Made by a program: the position numbers and the translations under genes. The notes beneath the pieces are model-generated. The model did not search any database and was not told the DNA's origin. It saw only the letters and a program-made list of their open reading frames with translations. Positions 34,882-44,626 of a stretch of 64,000 nt of DNA are shown one piece after another (the stretch's first letter is position 1; each line of letters starts with the position of its first letter). Origin of the DNA: Phaeocystidibacter sp965659415 (GTDB taxonomy: Bacteria > Bacteroidota > Bacteroidia > Flavobacteriales > Schleiferiaceae); contig CBFHVA010000008.1 of NCBI GenBank assembly GCA_965659415.1, positions 74,288 to 138,287 of the forward strand. The letters run 5' to 3'.

Positions 34882-36504
34882 TCAATCGACGAATGGTAGA
34901 CATTCCAATAGCGGCTGTCCGTATGCCGAGTGCGGCAAGGAGTTGCCAAGCAAAAAGGAAAGGGTAGGAGCAATATCGATTACAGCGGTTTTCCGGTAGA
35001 CGTCACCTGCTTGAATACTGGGACCCATCATAATACAAGGTACATGGGTGTCATACGTATAGCCAGAGCCATGGCTTGCACCATTCCTTCCATAGATGTA
35101 GTTTCCGTCTGCCCATTGGATATAAATATCTGCATGACGTTCATCCATGGTGTTGGCTCTTATGATGGCACTTCTCTTTGAGCTTGTGATAAGTTCCGAA
35201 TAGGACCACGCCTTTTGAATCGACGGCGATTCGGCGAAAACCTCGGCCAATAGGGTTTCCACTTCCGTGGGGTTTGCTTGATGATGGGTGAGGATGGAGT
35301 CGTTAAAAAAGACAGCATCGTTGAAGAACGCACGAATGGGATCATAACCTAATCGTTCAACACACGCTTCTCGCAATACAACGTTCATATCAGCAGCAGA
35401 GTGATTTTTAGCTTGCATGCCTAATTCTTCTCGCAAGAAATTGGGGTTTTCAGCTACTCCATGATCGGCGGTGAGCACCACCAAGTAATTCCTCTCGCCA
35501 AGGCGCTCATCTAAAGCATTGAAAAGCCGAGTTAAATCCTGATCAAGTCGCAAGTAAGCGTCCATTACCTCCACGCTTCTAGGGCCATGAGCATGACCTA
35601 TATAATCCGTTGAAGAGTAAGAAACCGATACAAAATCGGCGAACTCATCATCAAGCAATTCCTGAGGGATATTATCGATGAGATCCAAGGCAAAATCAGT
35701 TAAGTAGCGGTTTCCATCCGGACTGGTTTTAAAGCTTCCTAGCGAAGTTGCGTCCATGGTGGATGGAATATCGCGAGGCAAGCTTGTGGTTCCGTTTTGT
35801 GGGGTCTCAAATTCGCTTTCATCAGGATATGCGTGGCGATATTCGTGGATGGGAAGCATGGGATTCCACACCTGAGCATACTCCGCTAAATCAGCGTGGC
35901 GCTCGTGAAAGTTTTGAACCCAGGCTGGAAGAGAGTCTGTGTAGTATGTGCTCGTAATAAACTGTCCGGAACCGCCCAGCCAATACACTTCGTCAGCACG
36001 GTGACCACCCGGCAATACTGCGCCGCGGTCTTTGATTGAAACTGCCCCGATGTACGACCTGCCTGCAGAGGAGAGGTGAAGCTCATCGGTTATAGTAGTC
36101 GTTCGAAGGTTCGTAGGGGCGATCCGTCCATAGGCGGCATCTTTCTCCTGTCCAACGGTTCGATAGTTTGTGTCCTCCACACAGTAATAGGCGTTTCCAT
36201 CGGTTGGGTCGTACCAGTTGTTTCCAATGATGCCATGATCGCTTGGCTCGGCGCCAGTGAAAATGGTGGCGTGTCCAGGAGCAGTATAGGTGGGAACATG
36301 TGTATAGTGAGCATTGCGATATACCATCCCATTTTGAAGGAGTCGGGCAAATCCACCTGTGAAATGCGGTTCGAATCGTTCCAAATACTCCGCTCGCATT
36401 TGGTCTACCGTTATGGCCATCACAAACTTCGCTTCATCTTGAGCATAAAGTGGTGCTGCGGTGATGAAGAGCGCTGCTACAATGCTTCTAATTTGAGATG
36501 ACAT
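34882..36504 (-). CDS. PafA-type alkaline phosphatase family protein
   Basis: Secreted (signal peptide about 1-22, ending PLYAQ) alkaline-phosphatase-superfamily enzyme. The nucleophile Thr is in PTYTAPGHATIFTG; metal ligands are in AITVDQMRAEYL, TADHGVAENPN and HGSGYTYDTHVPC. These are features of the Ca/Zn phosphate monoesterase PafA of flavobacteria. PafA frees phosphate outside the cell. 540 residues. The ATG at 36504 is chosen (an ATG at 36513 is also possible); either overlaps the ABC-F gene end by about 30 bases. Confidence 0.85.
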   Translation of the reverse strand: MSSQIRSIVAALFITAAPLYAQDEAKFVMAITVDQMRAEYLERFEPHFTGGFARLLQNGMVYRNAHYTHVPTYTAPGHATIFTGAEPSDHGIIGNNWYDPTDGNAYYCVEDTNYRTVGQEKDAAYGRIAPTNLRTTTITDELHLSSAGRSYIGAVSIKDRGAVLPGGHRADEVYWLGGSGQFITSTYYTDSLPAWVQNFHERHADLAEYAQVWNPMLPIHEYRHAYPDESEFETPQNGTTSLPRDIPSTMDATSLGSFKTSPDGNRYLTDFALDLIDNIPQELLDDEFADFVSVSYSSTDYIGHAHGPRSVEVMDAYLRLDQDLTRLFNALDERLGERNYLVVLTADHGVAENPNFLREELGMQAKNHSAADMNVVLREACVERLGYDPIRAFFNDAVFFNDSILTHHQANPTEVETLLAEVFAESPSIQKAWSYSELITSSKRSAIIRANTMDERHADIYIQWADGNYIYGRNGASHGSGYTYDTHVPCIMMGPSIQAGDVYRKTAVIDIAPTLSFLLGNSLPHSAYGQPLLECLPFVD

Positions 36505-38405
36505 TCTTCCCATAATTCCATTTTGGTTTGAAGGTCGGACTTTGCCTTTTCGTATATGTTAAAGAAGTTGGGATCTTCATTCAGCTTGGCATATTGCTCG
36601 GCGACTTGAAGTTGCTCATCCCATGCCGCAATTTTACTCTCGAGTTTTTCGATTTCTTCTTCGATGGACTTCAGTTCTCGTTCAAGCTTCTTCTTTGCGT
36701 TTTCCTTTTGGCGCTGAGCCTTTTGTTCTGCTCTTGAATCTCCAGAGGTCTTCTTTTCCTTGGGCTCCTCCGATCTGCGCTCAATCTGACGCATGTCTTC
36801 CACCTTTCTTTGCTCGAGAAAGTATTCAATACCTCCTAAGTACTCCTTCACTTTTCTGTCCCTAAACTCATACGTTTTATTGACTAATCCAGTGAGAAAA
36901 TCTCTATCGTGTGACACAAGAATCAGGGTGCCATCAAATTGCGATAGCGCACTCTTTAGAACGTCTTTTGCACGCATGTCGAGGTGGTTGGTAGGCTCAT
37001 CCAGGATAAGCACATTGGCGGGCTCCAGCATCATTTTACACAAGGCTAATCTGCCGCGTTCACCACCTGAAAGTACCTTTACTTTCTTATCTACATCCTC
37101 GCCGGAGAACATGAAGCTCCCCAATATGTTTCTGGCTCGCTTGCGGGTTTCGTCATCGGCGGCATCTTCTATGGTTTGCAACACGGTTTTGTTGCCTTCC
37201 ATAGCGTCAGCTTGGTTTTGAGCATAGTAGCCTACTTTTACTTGGTGACCTTCATGTACTTTGCCCTCGTGCTCAACCTCGTTCAACAGAACTTTTACCA
37301 AGGTGGTTTTACCTTGCCCATTCTGACCCACAAATGCGAGTTTATCTCCGCGCTCAATCTCAATCTCGATATTGGAGAGCACTTTCTTTTCGCCATACGC
37401 CTTGTGCAAGCCCTCTCCTTTCAATACAACTTTTCCGCTGTGTGGAGCGGGTGGGAATCGGAAGTGCATTTCACGGTCGTCTTCCTCATCCACTTCGAGG
37501 ACCTCCATTTTCTCTAGGCGCTTAATCAAGCTTTGGGCGAAGCTGGCTTTTGAGGCTTTTGCTCTAAATCGCTCTATGAGCTCTTGCGTTTGCTTGATCT
37601 CCTTTTCCTGATTCTTCTTTGCGGCAATCTGCTTTTCGCGGATATCGGCGCGCAGTTCTACAAACTTGTGATAGGGGACCGGGAAGTCGTAGGACCTTCC
37701 CAATGAGATTTCTATAGTACGATTCGTAGCGTTATTCAAAAAAGCACGGTCGTGCGATACGATTATGGCAGACTGCTGATTTTCTTTCAGAAATTCTTCC
37801 AACCACATGATGGATTCAATATCAAGGTGGTTCGTAGGCTCATCGAGTAGGAGTAGGTCGTTGTTTTGAAGGAGAATTTTGGCGAGTTCTATGCGCATTT
37901 GCCATCCTCCTGAAAAGGTCTCTATGTTGCGCTGGAAATCGACTTGTGTAAAGCCCAAACCAATCAACACCCGCTCCATATCAGCTTGGTAGGTATATCC
38001 ACCAAGAATTTGATAGCGCTCTTGCAGTTCGGTTAAATCATGGACCAAGTCCATATAGGAAGCACTCTCATAATCCGCGCGTTCTGCAAGTGCCGCATTG
38101 AGCTCTTCAAGCTTTTTTTCAATCTGCTTTATTTCTTCAAAGCAGCTGGCCGTTTCATCCCAAACTGAAATGCCCTTTTTGTGCTGAATATCCTGAGTTA
38201 GGAAGCCGATTTTGTATCCATTAGGCTTCGCTACTTCACCGCCATCTGGAGTAATTCTCCCTGCGATAATCTTGAGCAGGGTAGACTTTCCAGCTCCATT
38301 TCTCCCAATCAAACCGATTCGATCTGTTGGATTAATTAGGAAAGAAATGTCTTGGAAGAGGGTTTCTCCACCAAAGTGTAATTCGAGTTTGTTGATGCTT
38401 AACAT
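36477..38405 (-). CDS. ABC-F family ATPase (Uup/EttA type)
   Basis: Two ABC domains without TM segments: first Walker A GRNGAGKSTL, signature SGGWQMRIELAK, Walker B LLLDEPTNHLD; second GQNGQGKTTL, LSGGERGRLALCKM and VLILDEPTNHLD. A C-terminal coiled coil of about 90 residues (RAEQKAQRQKENAKKK) suggests Uup-like DNA or ribosome binding. ABC-F proteins act on the ribosome; no antibiotic-resistance role can be claimed. The start MLSINKLELHFGG at 38405 is used instead of the upstream ATG (38423). Confidence 0.93.
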   Translation of the reverse strand: MLSINKLELHFGGETLFQDISFLINPTDRIGLIGRNGAGKSTLLKIIAGRITPDGGEVAKPNGYKIGFLTQDIQHKKGISVWDETASCFEEIKQIEKKLEELNAALAERADYESASYMDLVHDLTELQERYQILGGYTYQADMERVLIGLGFTQVDFQRNIETFSGGWQMRIELAKILLQNNDLLLLDEPTNHLDIESIMWLEEFLKENQQSAIIVSHDRAFLNNATNRTIEISLGRSYDFPVPYHKFVELRADIREKQIAAKKNQEKEIKQTQELIERFRAKASKASFAQSLIKRLEKMEVLEVDEEDDREMHFRFPPAPHSGKVVLKGEGLHKAYGEKKVLSNIEIEIERGDKLAFVGQNGQGKTTLVKVLLNEVEHEGKVHEGHQVKVGYYAQNQADAMEGNKTVLQTIEDAADDETRKRARNILGSFMFSGEDVDKKVKVLSGGERGRLALCKMMLEPANVLILDEPTNHLDMRAKDVLKSALSQFDGTLILVSHDRDFLTGLVNKTYEFRDRKVKEYLGGIEYFLEQRKVEDMRQIERRSEEPKEKKTSGDSRAEQKAQRQKENAKKKLERELKSIEEEIEKLESKIAAWDEQLQVAEQYAKLNEDPNFFNIYEKAKSDLQTKMELWEECHLKLEAL

Positions 38406-38468
38406 TGGTGACAAAAGTAACACAGGAAAAAGGAGGGCGCCTTACCTTTACTCTAAATTTCACGCTTT

Positions 38469-38858
38469 ATGCTAGGGAAGGGAACAAAGGTTTATGGTAT
38501 CGCGCGGATGAAGTGCCCCCGTTGTCACGAAGGGGAGATGTTTCCGAACCGCAATCCTTATGAGTTGAGGAAGCTGACCAAGATGAATGACAAGTGCTTG
38601 GAGTGCGGTCAGACCTACGAACCTGAGCCCAATTTCTATTATGGCGCAATGTATGTGAGCTACGGCTACACGGTTGCATTGTTCGTAGCCAGTTATATCA
38701 TTGGAGCTGTATTTCTCCACCTTCCGGTACTGGGAACTATTGCTTTGTTAATCGGTGTACTCCTGGTATTGTTTCCGTATTTGTTTCGTCTGAGTCGGGT
38801 TACCTGGTTGCACATCAATGTGAAGTATAAGCCCGATGCCATCAAGAAAAACGATTGA
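38469..38858 (+). CDS. DUF983 family membrane protein with zinc-ribbon
   Basis: 129 residues: two CxxC pairs (MKCPRCHEG, KCLECGQTY) near the N-terminus, then two TM helices (about 64-82 and 85-106) and FPYLFRLSRVTWLH, the DUF983 hallmark. Function unknown. It overlaps the end of the convergent FAD enzyme gene by 17 bases. Confidence 0.88.
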   Translation: MLGKGTKVYGIARMKCPRCHEGEMFPNRNPYELRKLTKMNDKCLECGQTYEPEPNFYYGAMYVSYGYTVALFVASYIIGAVFLHLPVLGTIALLIGVLLVLFPYLFRLSRVTWLHINVKYKPDAIKKND

Positions 38859-39873
38859 CATCTACCTCTGAAGGAAGGGGCGTGCCTTTTATCAAATAAT
38901 CTGCAAATTGCCTGGCCAGCCACGGAGCCATAAGTATTCCTCGGGATCCCATTCCATTGAAAAGGTGGGCATTTTCTTGAATCGCAGATGTGCCAATTAG
39001 AGGTTTCCTATCCTTCACATTCGGACGAATTCCTGCGAGGTGTTCTACTACTTCACAAGGGCAATCTACCAGTTTATTCCAAGCTTCCAGGAGCTTGGTT
39101 CGACCGTCCTGCGTTGGAATGGTGTCAAGAGGATCCCAGCTATAGGTAGCACCAATTTTATAGTGGTCGTTGCCCAAGGGCATGATGAACATATTTCCAT
39201 GGAGAATATGCTCGAGCTTGAGCTCTGGGGCTTTTACAATGAGAACTTCTCCCTTGGTTGGCGAAAAGGGAAGACCTGGAAAGTGCGCATTGTTCTTATC
39301 GAATCCTTCACACCATATAATGTGCTTAAACCCCATTCCTCTCCAATGCCATGAGCCGTTCTCATGGTTTAGATCGTCAGTTTCAATGAATGTATCGGAG
39401 AATCGATTTTCAGCTATGAGATATTCACGCATACCTTCAATCATACATCCGGTATCAACCTTACCGCTTCCTGCAACTTCGCCTACTTTATTGGCTCGGA
39501 TTTTCAGATTCTCGGTTGGTTTAATCTCTCCGATTAGGCCTTTGAATTTGGGTTGATCTTCTAAGTGAATCCATTCGTTTTCGGTACCTGGATCGGGGAG
39601 TACTTCCCAAACAGGTTTGTGGTGTAAGAAGGACCGCTGCGTCATTCTTTCCATTTGCGGATATACCTCCAAAAGAGCATCGAGCATAACTTTGGCTTGC
39701 CAAACAACCCGACGACGTTTCAGTACCAATGGATTGTAGAGGCCACTGGCAATTTTCGAGGCGGTGAACGCGCGATATTCATCTACCACATGGATGTCCC
39801 AGTCGCGTTGCAAAAGCTCGTGAGCAAGCACCGTGCCGGCAATACCTTGACCAATTATGAGGACGTCCTTCAT
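38842..39873 (-). CDS. FAD-dependent amino-acid oxidase family protein
   Basis: A DAO-family oxidoreductase: Rossmann start IIGQGIAGTVLAHELL, then KIASGLYNPLV, and near the C-terminus GTSAIQENAHLFNGMGSRGILMAPWLA here in part (NGMGSRGIL), where the last GxG contacts FAD. It resembles the D-amino-acid oxidase/glycine-oxidase/MnmC C-terminal group, but which substrate it takes is not visible. 343 residues, no signal. Confidence 0.8.
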   Translation of the reverse strand: MKDVLIIGQGIAGTVLAHELLQRDWDIHVVDEYRAFTASKIASGLYNPLVLKRRRVVWQAKVMLDALLEVYPQMERMTQRSFLHHKPVWEVLPDPGTENEWIHLEDQPKFKGLIGEIKPTENLKIRANKVGEVAGSGKVDTGCMIEGMREYLIAENRFSDTFIETDDLNHENGSWHWRGMGFKHIIWCEGFDKNNAHFPGLPFSPTKGEVLIVKAPELKLEHILHGNMFIMPLGNDHYKIGATYSWDPLDTIPTQDGRTKLLEAWNKLVDCPCEVVEHLAGIRPNVKDRKPLIGTSAIQENAHLFNGMGSRGILMAPWLARQFADYLIKGTPLPSEVDVNRFS

Positions 39874-39886
39874 GGTTGAAAAATAA

Positions 39887-39914
39887 AAAAGGCCGCCAAT
39901 GATGGCGACCTTTT
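39887..39914 (-). terminator. Terminator of the gldKLMN operon
   Basis: Minus strand: AAAAGGTCGCCA, loop TCAT, TGGCGGCCTTTT (one G-U) followed by TTATTTTT. Stem of 12 pairs, 16 bases after the gldN stop. Confidence 0.85.
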
Positions 39915-39930
39915 CTTATTTATTCTTCGA

Positions 39931-40788
39931 TTAATACTCCCACAAGTCGTGTTCGTAGTTGCGAAGGTTTTCGCGAATACGCTGTGCTTCTAAGAGTTGA
40001 TCCATAGCTGAATTTCTCTTGTAATCGGCAATCTGACGATCATACACGTTGTCTTCTTTATACACCACAGAGTTAAACATGCGCAGATGGAAAATCTGGT
40101 CGAATGTAAGACGCTGTTGATTGTTATAAGGATTGTAAGCTACGTTTGTAGCTAGAGCCGGACGAGCATCAGGGAACCAAATCCAGAATAGAGGATAAGT
40201 CACTGATTCGTTTTCAGGATCCTTCACAATTGGAGCAATACCCAAGATGCGGTTCTTCATCTCACCGCGTTGCTTGTCGAAGTACCAATCCGATTTAATT
40301 TCCCAGAAAACTACACTTGGGCCTTTGATGGCTAATGTGTCGGTGAAAAGGGTATCAAAAATATCATCAGGGTTGATGATAGGCTTCAACTTAAATACCA
40401 AGCCATCAATTTCTTCTGGAGAAAGGGGTTGTGTAAAACGATCATCACGGAATACCTCAGTAATCTGCATTTCCTCGGTGATTCCATCGATAAGTACGTC
40501 AAATAAGCTCTTTCTATCTGGAAGCGGTTGTACCGGATAGTACAGTGGATGATTAATCTTCTCACGAATGTCGATTCTCTCCCAGTGGCGTGTAGACCAG
40601 AAGATGTCATCTTGACGCAAGAATGGATACTCAACAAGACGTGCATTTTGATAATGCAGACCGTTATCACCTTCGCGTGGAACGATGCCATCGTCTTCCG
40701 GACCGGTAATTTGAGCACTAGCCGAGAACCCGAGCCCAACAAGGGCAAGTCCAAGGATCCAATTTTTTGATGAGATAAATCGATTCAT
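39931..40788 (-). CDS. gldN: Type IX secretion/gliding protein GldN
   Basis: Periplasmic T9SS core component that binds GldK as part of the ring under the outer membrane. Signal peptide (about 1-26, ending SASAQ); the body shows GldN-like segments such as EYPFLRQDDIFWSTRHWERIDIREKINHP in part and FDQIFHLRMFNSVVYKEDNVYDR in part. 285 residues. Last gene of the operon, 20 bases after gldM, followed by a terminator. Confidence 0.92.
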   Translation of the reverse strand: MNRFISSKNWILGLALVGLGFSASAQITGPEDDGIVPREGDNGLHYQNARLVEYPFLRQDDIFWSTRHWERIDIREKINHPLYYPVQPLPDRKSLFDVLIDGITEEMQITEVFRDDRFTQPLSPEEIDGLVFKLKPIINPDDIFDTLFTDTLAIKGPSVVFWEIKSDWYFDKQRGEMKNRILGIAPIVKDPENESVTYPLFWIWFPDARPALATNVAYNPYNNQQRLTFDQIFHLRMFNSVVYKEDNVYDRQIADYKRNSAMDQLLEAQRIRENLRNYEHDLWEY

Positions 40789-40808
40789 AATCGTGTGTTT
40801 TTCGCTTC

Positions 40809-42347
40809 TTAGTTTAGGTCTAACGTCAAAGACGATACGTTTTGTACGGTTTGTCCATTTCCAACAATCTGAGCTTCCACGTTGCGCACAATAATGGTTG
40901 AACCTGGGCGAGCTGCCGAGATTGCCTGCTTAGCCGCACCAGACAAACGATTTCCTTGAATACGGAAAGGTGGTTGTCCTGGAACAATCAATTCAAATGC
41001 GGTTACGCGAAGTGTCAAATCGAACGGGAAGTCAGGATACGCTGCTTGAATTTCAGCGTTGTTGATCGCTGAAGCAGAGTATGGACCTGAAGATGATCTG
41101 TTGTAAATCTGAGCTTCAGCTTTTGGAAGACCTTTGATTCGGAACTTCTTAGAGCCGATGCTGCGCGTAGATCCATCTTCTTCGCGAACTCCAACGGAGA
41201 TTGTCACTTCAGTACCTCTAGTACGGGTAACGTCAGCCACGTAGTTTCCATTTGAACCCGTTACGCCAGCGCCGCTCACTACCAAATCGCCAGGCTCAAT
41301 GCCTGGAACAGAAATCTCCAATGGATTCTTTACCTGACGGTAGAGAACGTTCATTTTGGTAGGAGAGATTACGGCTGTTGGCGGGGCAACGGTGTATGAA
41401 CCTGAAAATACCTCGGCACTATCAGAGCCGGGAAGAATGATTTCTCCACTGAACTCTTGTACCCCGATGCCACTCGCACTTAAACGAATGGTGGCAATAC
41501 CATCCTGGATGTCTTCAGCTGGAATAGTTTCACCATTCAAAGTGAACTCTGGATTCTGCGTATCGTCAAATGCAGCTAGGAATACTTGTGCTTCGTACTC
41601 ATCACCTTGTGTCACGAACGTGGACTTAGGCATAACCACAGCTTGCACATCAGTTACCTTAATCGACTTCGCATCAATAGAGGAGGAGTAGTACTCAAGC
41701 ATGTCGGATTCAGCACGACGAACTTTTGCTTTGAGATCGGTTAGAAATGGAAGAATACCAGCTAATGGAAGCTCAGCAAACTTACGCTCTTCCCATTTTC
41801 TAGGTGTGTCTTCACCGTCTTCCTTTTTGGGCTCAAAGTCGAACATTTCGTCGATTTCAGCACGAAGAGCTACATTGTCGCCCGTATTCGTTAGTAAGAA
41901 GGCTTCATAAGATTCAAGCGCTTCACGAATTTCACGCGCTTTATCTTGACCACCTGTTTCCCGACCATTGATAAGAATGTTCGCCGGTACGTCGCGGTTG
42001 TCAGCACCCTTTAAACTGCCATCCTCTTCACGACCACCCGTTTCCTCAACAAGTGTAGCGTAAACACCGTCAATCAAATTAACGATGTCTTGAGCCTGAG
42101 GTCTCAAAGCTTGAGCTTTTTCGTTCCACTCTTTTGCCTTGTCTTTCTCAGCTGCTTCGGCTTCTAAAACTCCATAAAGAAGTTCATTTCCCTTTTCCAC
42201 ACTCGAAACCGTCGCAACCATACTGTTGTCGATTTCCACGAGTGCTTTAAGGATGTCTTTCGACACATTCAACGCCAGCATGGCCGTCAACACGAGGTAC
42301 ATCATGTTGATCATCTTCTGACGTGGTGTTAGTTTTCCTCCTGCCAT
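40809..42347 (-). CDS. gldM: Type IX secretion/gliding motor protein GldM
   Basis: Inner-membrane motor subunit with a large periplasmic part. One TM helix near the N-terminus (about 13-33, starting LTPRQKMINMMYLVLTAMLAL), then helical and beta-rich periplasmic domains (ending NVSSLTLDLN). 512 residues, near the usual length. With GldL it forms the proton-driven T9SS motor. 41 bases after gldL. Confidence 0.94.
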   Translation of the reverse strand: MAGGKLTPRQKMINMMYLVLTAMLALNVSKDILKALVEIDNSMVATVSSVEKGNELLYGVLEAEAAEKDKAKEWNEKAQALRPQAQDIVNLIDGVYATLVEETGGREEDGSLKGADNRDVPANILINGRETGGQDKAREIREALESYEAFLLTNTGDNVALRAEIDEMFDFEPKKEDGEDTPRKWEERKFAELPLAGILPFLTDLKAKVRRAESDMLEYYSSSIDAKSIKVTDVQAVVMPKSTFVTQGDEYEAQVFLAAFDDTQNPEFTLNGETIPAEDIQDGIATIRLSASGIGVQEFSGEIILPGSDSAEVFSGSYTVAPPTAVISPTKMNVLYRQVKNPLEISVPGIEPGDLVVSGAGVTGSNGNYVADVTRTRGTEVTISVGVREEDGSTRSIGSKKFRIKGLPKAEAQIYNRSSSGPYSASAINNAEIQAAYPDFPFDLTLRVTAFELIVPGQPPFRIQGNRLSGAAKQAISAARPGSTIIVRNVEAQIVGNGQTVQNVSSLTLDLN

Positions 42348-42388
42348 GATTTATCTACTGTGAGATTTACAGATTCGTTAGATTCAGA

Positions 42389-43057
42389 TTAAGAGCGGCT
42401 TCCGCCCATTGCGCTCAACATGTTTCCATACACGTTGTTGAGGCTGCTCATGTTTTGAACCAAACTAGATACTTCAGTAGCTAATTTCTCAGAGTCATCC
42501 ATTGACTGTCCGAGTTTCTCAACGAGGTTATTTTGCATTTCAGCTTGCTTGCTCGAGTTTTCAAGCTGCACGGCGTAAATCGCGTTTAAGTCTTCCATTT
42601 TTTTAGAAGCAGCCGTCAATTGGTCGCTGTACTCTTGCGTAGCACCTGCAGCGTCTACAGCAGTGCTCAAGCTTGCCGCTGTATCACCCAAACGGCGCAT
42701 TCCGTCACCTAAACTTTGAATGAGCTCTGGACCAATTTTAGCGTCTTCTAGCATGCGATCCAGTTCCTGTGTAGGATTCAAGGCAACAGCACCTCTGCGA
42801 TCGTCCATGTCTGGATCTTCCATACCTGCTAATTCAGGATAAACAAGTGTCCAGTCGTACTCTTCATGTGGTTTCTCGAAAGCCGAGAAGAAGAAGATAA
42901 CAGATTCCGTTCCGAGACCAACAATCAACATGAGGTCGGCGCCCGTAATGTGAAGAATCTTAAAAAGTGCGCCGAGAATTACAACTGCGGCACCAATACC
43001 ATAAAGCTTCGCCATAAAGTTTTTGAAGCCTTTTCCATTTACATCAATCAAAGCCAT
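42389..43057 (-). CDS. gldL: Type IX secretion/gliding motor protein GldL
   Basis: 222 residues. Two TM helices (about 16-35 and 42-60) carry the conserved GTESVIFFFSAFE region whose Glu is proposed to take part in proton flow; the cytoplasmic part is a helical tail with Asn/Ser/Gln-rich coil. Partner of GldM. 53 bases after gldK. Confidence 0.94.
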   Translation of the reverse strand: MALIDVNGKGFKNFMAKLYGIGAAVVILGALFKILHITGADLMLIVGLGTESVIFFFSAFEKPHEEYDWTLVYPELAGMEDPDMDDRRGAVALNPTQELDRMLEDAKIGPELIQSLGDGMRRLGDTAASLSTAVDAAGATQEYSDQLTAASKKMEDLNAIYAVQLENSSKQAEMQNNLVEKLGQSMDDSEKLATEVSSLVQNMSSLNNVYGNMLSAMGGSRS

Positions 43058-43110
43058 TTTCCAACAGAAATTAAAAGGGTTAGCAAAAAAGGGGCTTGGG
43101 GACAGACATA

Positions 43111-44547
43111 TTAAAAGTCACCCGGATCTCTCCCCAAGAAGTTTTGGACCGTACGGAAGCCGATGTAGCTTTTAGACGTATCCTGAAATTCATAAGAACG
43201 TGAACCATTTTGCATAAAGTAAGCGATGTCCTTCCAAGAACCTCCGCGGATTACTTTACGCTTCCAAGTTTCAAGATCGTAATCTTCAGCATTATACTTG
43301 AAATCTGGATTAAAGTCATTTACGTAGTAGTAAGAAGCTTCTTCGTAAGCTGTGCTAGTCCACTCTGAAACGTTTCCGCCCATGCAGTATAGGTTGAATC
43401 CGTTAGGTGAGTAGGAAGTAGCCTTCACTGGATAGAAGCCACCATCAGCAGTAAGATTACCACGCTGAGGCTTAAAGTTCGCTAGGAAACAACCTGAGCT
43501 GTTTGTAGCATAAGGACCACCCCAAGGGTACATGGTCAATTCGCTACCGCCGCGGGCTGCATATTCCCATTCAGCTTCCGTAGGCAAGCGGAACTCGTGC
43601 TCTTGAAGCATTCCAGCGCTTGCTAGGAAGTCATGTCGGTATTTTGAACGCCAGTTACAGAAAGCGTTGGCTTGCTTCCAAGAAATACCCACCACTGGAT
43701 AATCATCGTAAGCTGGGTGCCAGAAGTACTTATCGTGCATTGGCTCATTGAACGCATAAGAGAAATCGGCGATCCATACCAAGGTATCTGGATAGATGTT
43801 AATTACTTCTTTTTCAAAGAAACTAGAGCGGTCAGAGTACTCGCGCGTCTCTTTAATGTAGTCTTCATAGCTCCAAGTACGTGAGTGTTGATCGTTGAAG
43901 TCGCCTTCCACCGGATCTGCAGAGTAATCGTATTGTGCACGATTGCCAAAGCGAGCGGCTTTCATTTTATCGATCCAGTAGTAGGTATAGTTCAATTGAC
44001 GAGCGTCAATCATTTTGTTACCCATGAATCTCTCTTCAAAAGGAAGGTACATCGACTCGAGAACCATCGTATAATCTTCGTTGAGATAACGGTCTTCGTC
44101 CCATTCAATGAAAGGCTCCCAATTTAAATGTCTTCGCACTGAATCTGGTGCATTCATCATGTACTCTTCATAGAATGAAAGTTCTCCTTCTATGTTTTCT
44201 GGATCGTAATATTCAAATCCTTCAATTTCCATTTCAGCCAAGCGGTAGCGAACGATAGAGTCGCGAACCCACTGCACAAACTGACGATATTCGTTGTTTG
44301 TGATTTCTGTCTGGTCCATATAGAACCCAGAAATAGAAACGGTTTTTGATGGAGCCGCAAATGCCGAAGGCACATCTGGATCAGAATGACCCATATTAAA
44401 TGACCCCGTGCGCACGTAAACCATACCATATGGTTCCGTTGGGTACCATTCAGTGCGACCCTGAACACCTACTAGTTCACCGTGGTCCGAGCTGGAACAC
44501 GACGCCAGTAGGGCGATTGAGATGATCGATAATCCGAATTTATTCAT
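43111..44547 (-). CDS. gldK: Type IX secretion/gliding lipoprotein GldK
   Basis: Lipoprotein (signal with LLASC, Cys17) with a formylglycine-generating-enzyme/SUMF1-like domain: PVVGISWKQANAFCNWRSKY, FRLPTEAEWEYAARGG and GGNVSEWTSTAY. GldK forms the outer-membrane-associated ring with GldN and has no known enzyme activity. 478 residues; first gene of the gldKLMN run. Confidence 0.94.
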   Translation of the reverse strand: MNKFGLSIISIALLASCSSSDHGELVGVQGRTEWYPTEPYGMVYVRTGSFNMGHSDPDVPSAFAAPSKTVSISGFYMDQTEITNNEYRQFVQWVRDSIVRYRLAEMEIEGFEYYDPENIEGELSFYEEYMMNAPDSVRRHLNWEPFIEWDEDRYLNEDYTMVLESMYLPFEERFMGNKMIDARQLNYTYYWIDKMKAARFGNRAQYDYSADPVEGDFNDQHSRTWSYEDYIKETREYSDRSSFFEKEVINIYPDTLVWIADFSYAFNEPMHDKYFWHPAYDDYPVVGISWKQANAFCNWRSKYRHDFLASAGMLQEHEFRLPTEAEWEYAARGGSELTMYPWGGPYATNSSGCFLANFKPQRGNLTADGGFYPVKATSYSPNGFNLYCMGGNVSEWTSTAYEEASYYYVNDFNPDFKYNAEDYDLETWKRKVIRGGSWKDIAYFMQNGSRSYEFQDTSKSYIGFRTVQNFLGRDPGDF

Positions 44548-44626
44548 AGCGAAACGGTGTTTCCTTGTCTTAGTTGTTGTTCCTCTTGCGAGTACAGCTT
44601 GCTATATTACTTCAACCATTTAAAAC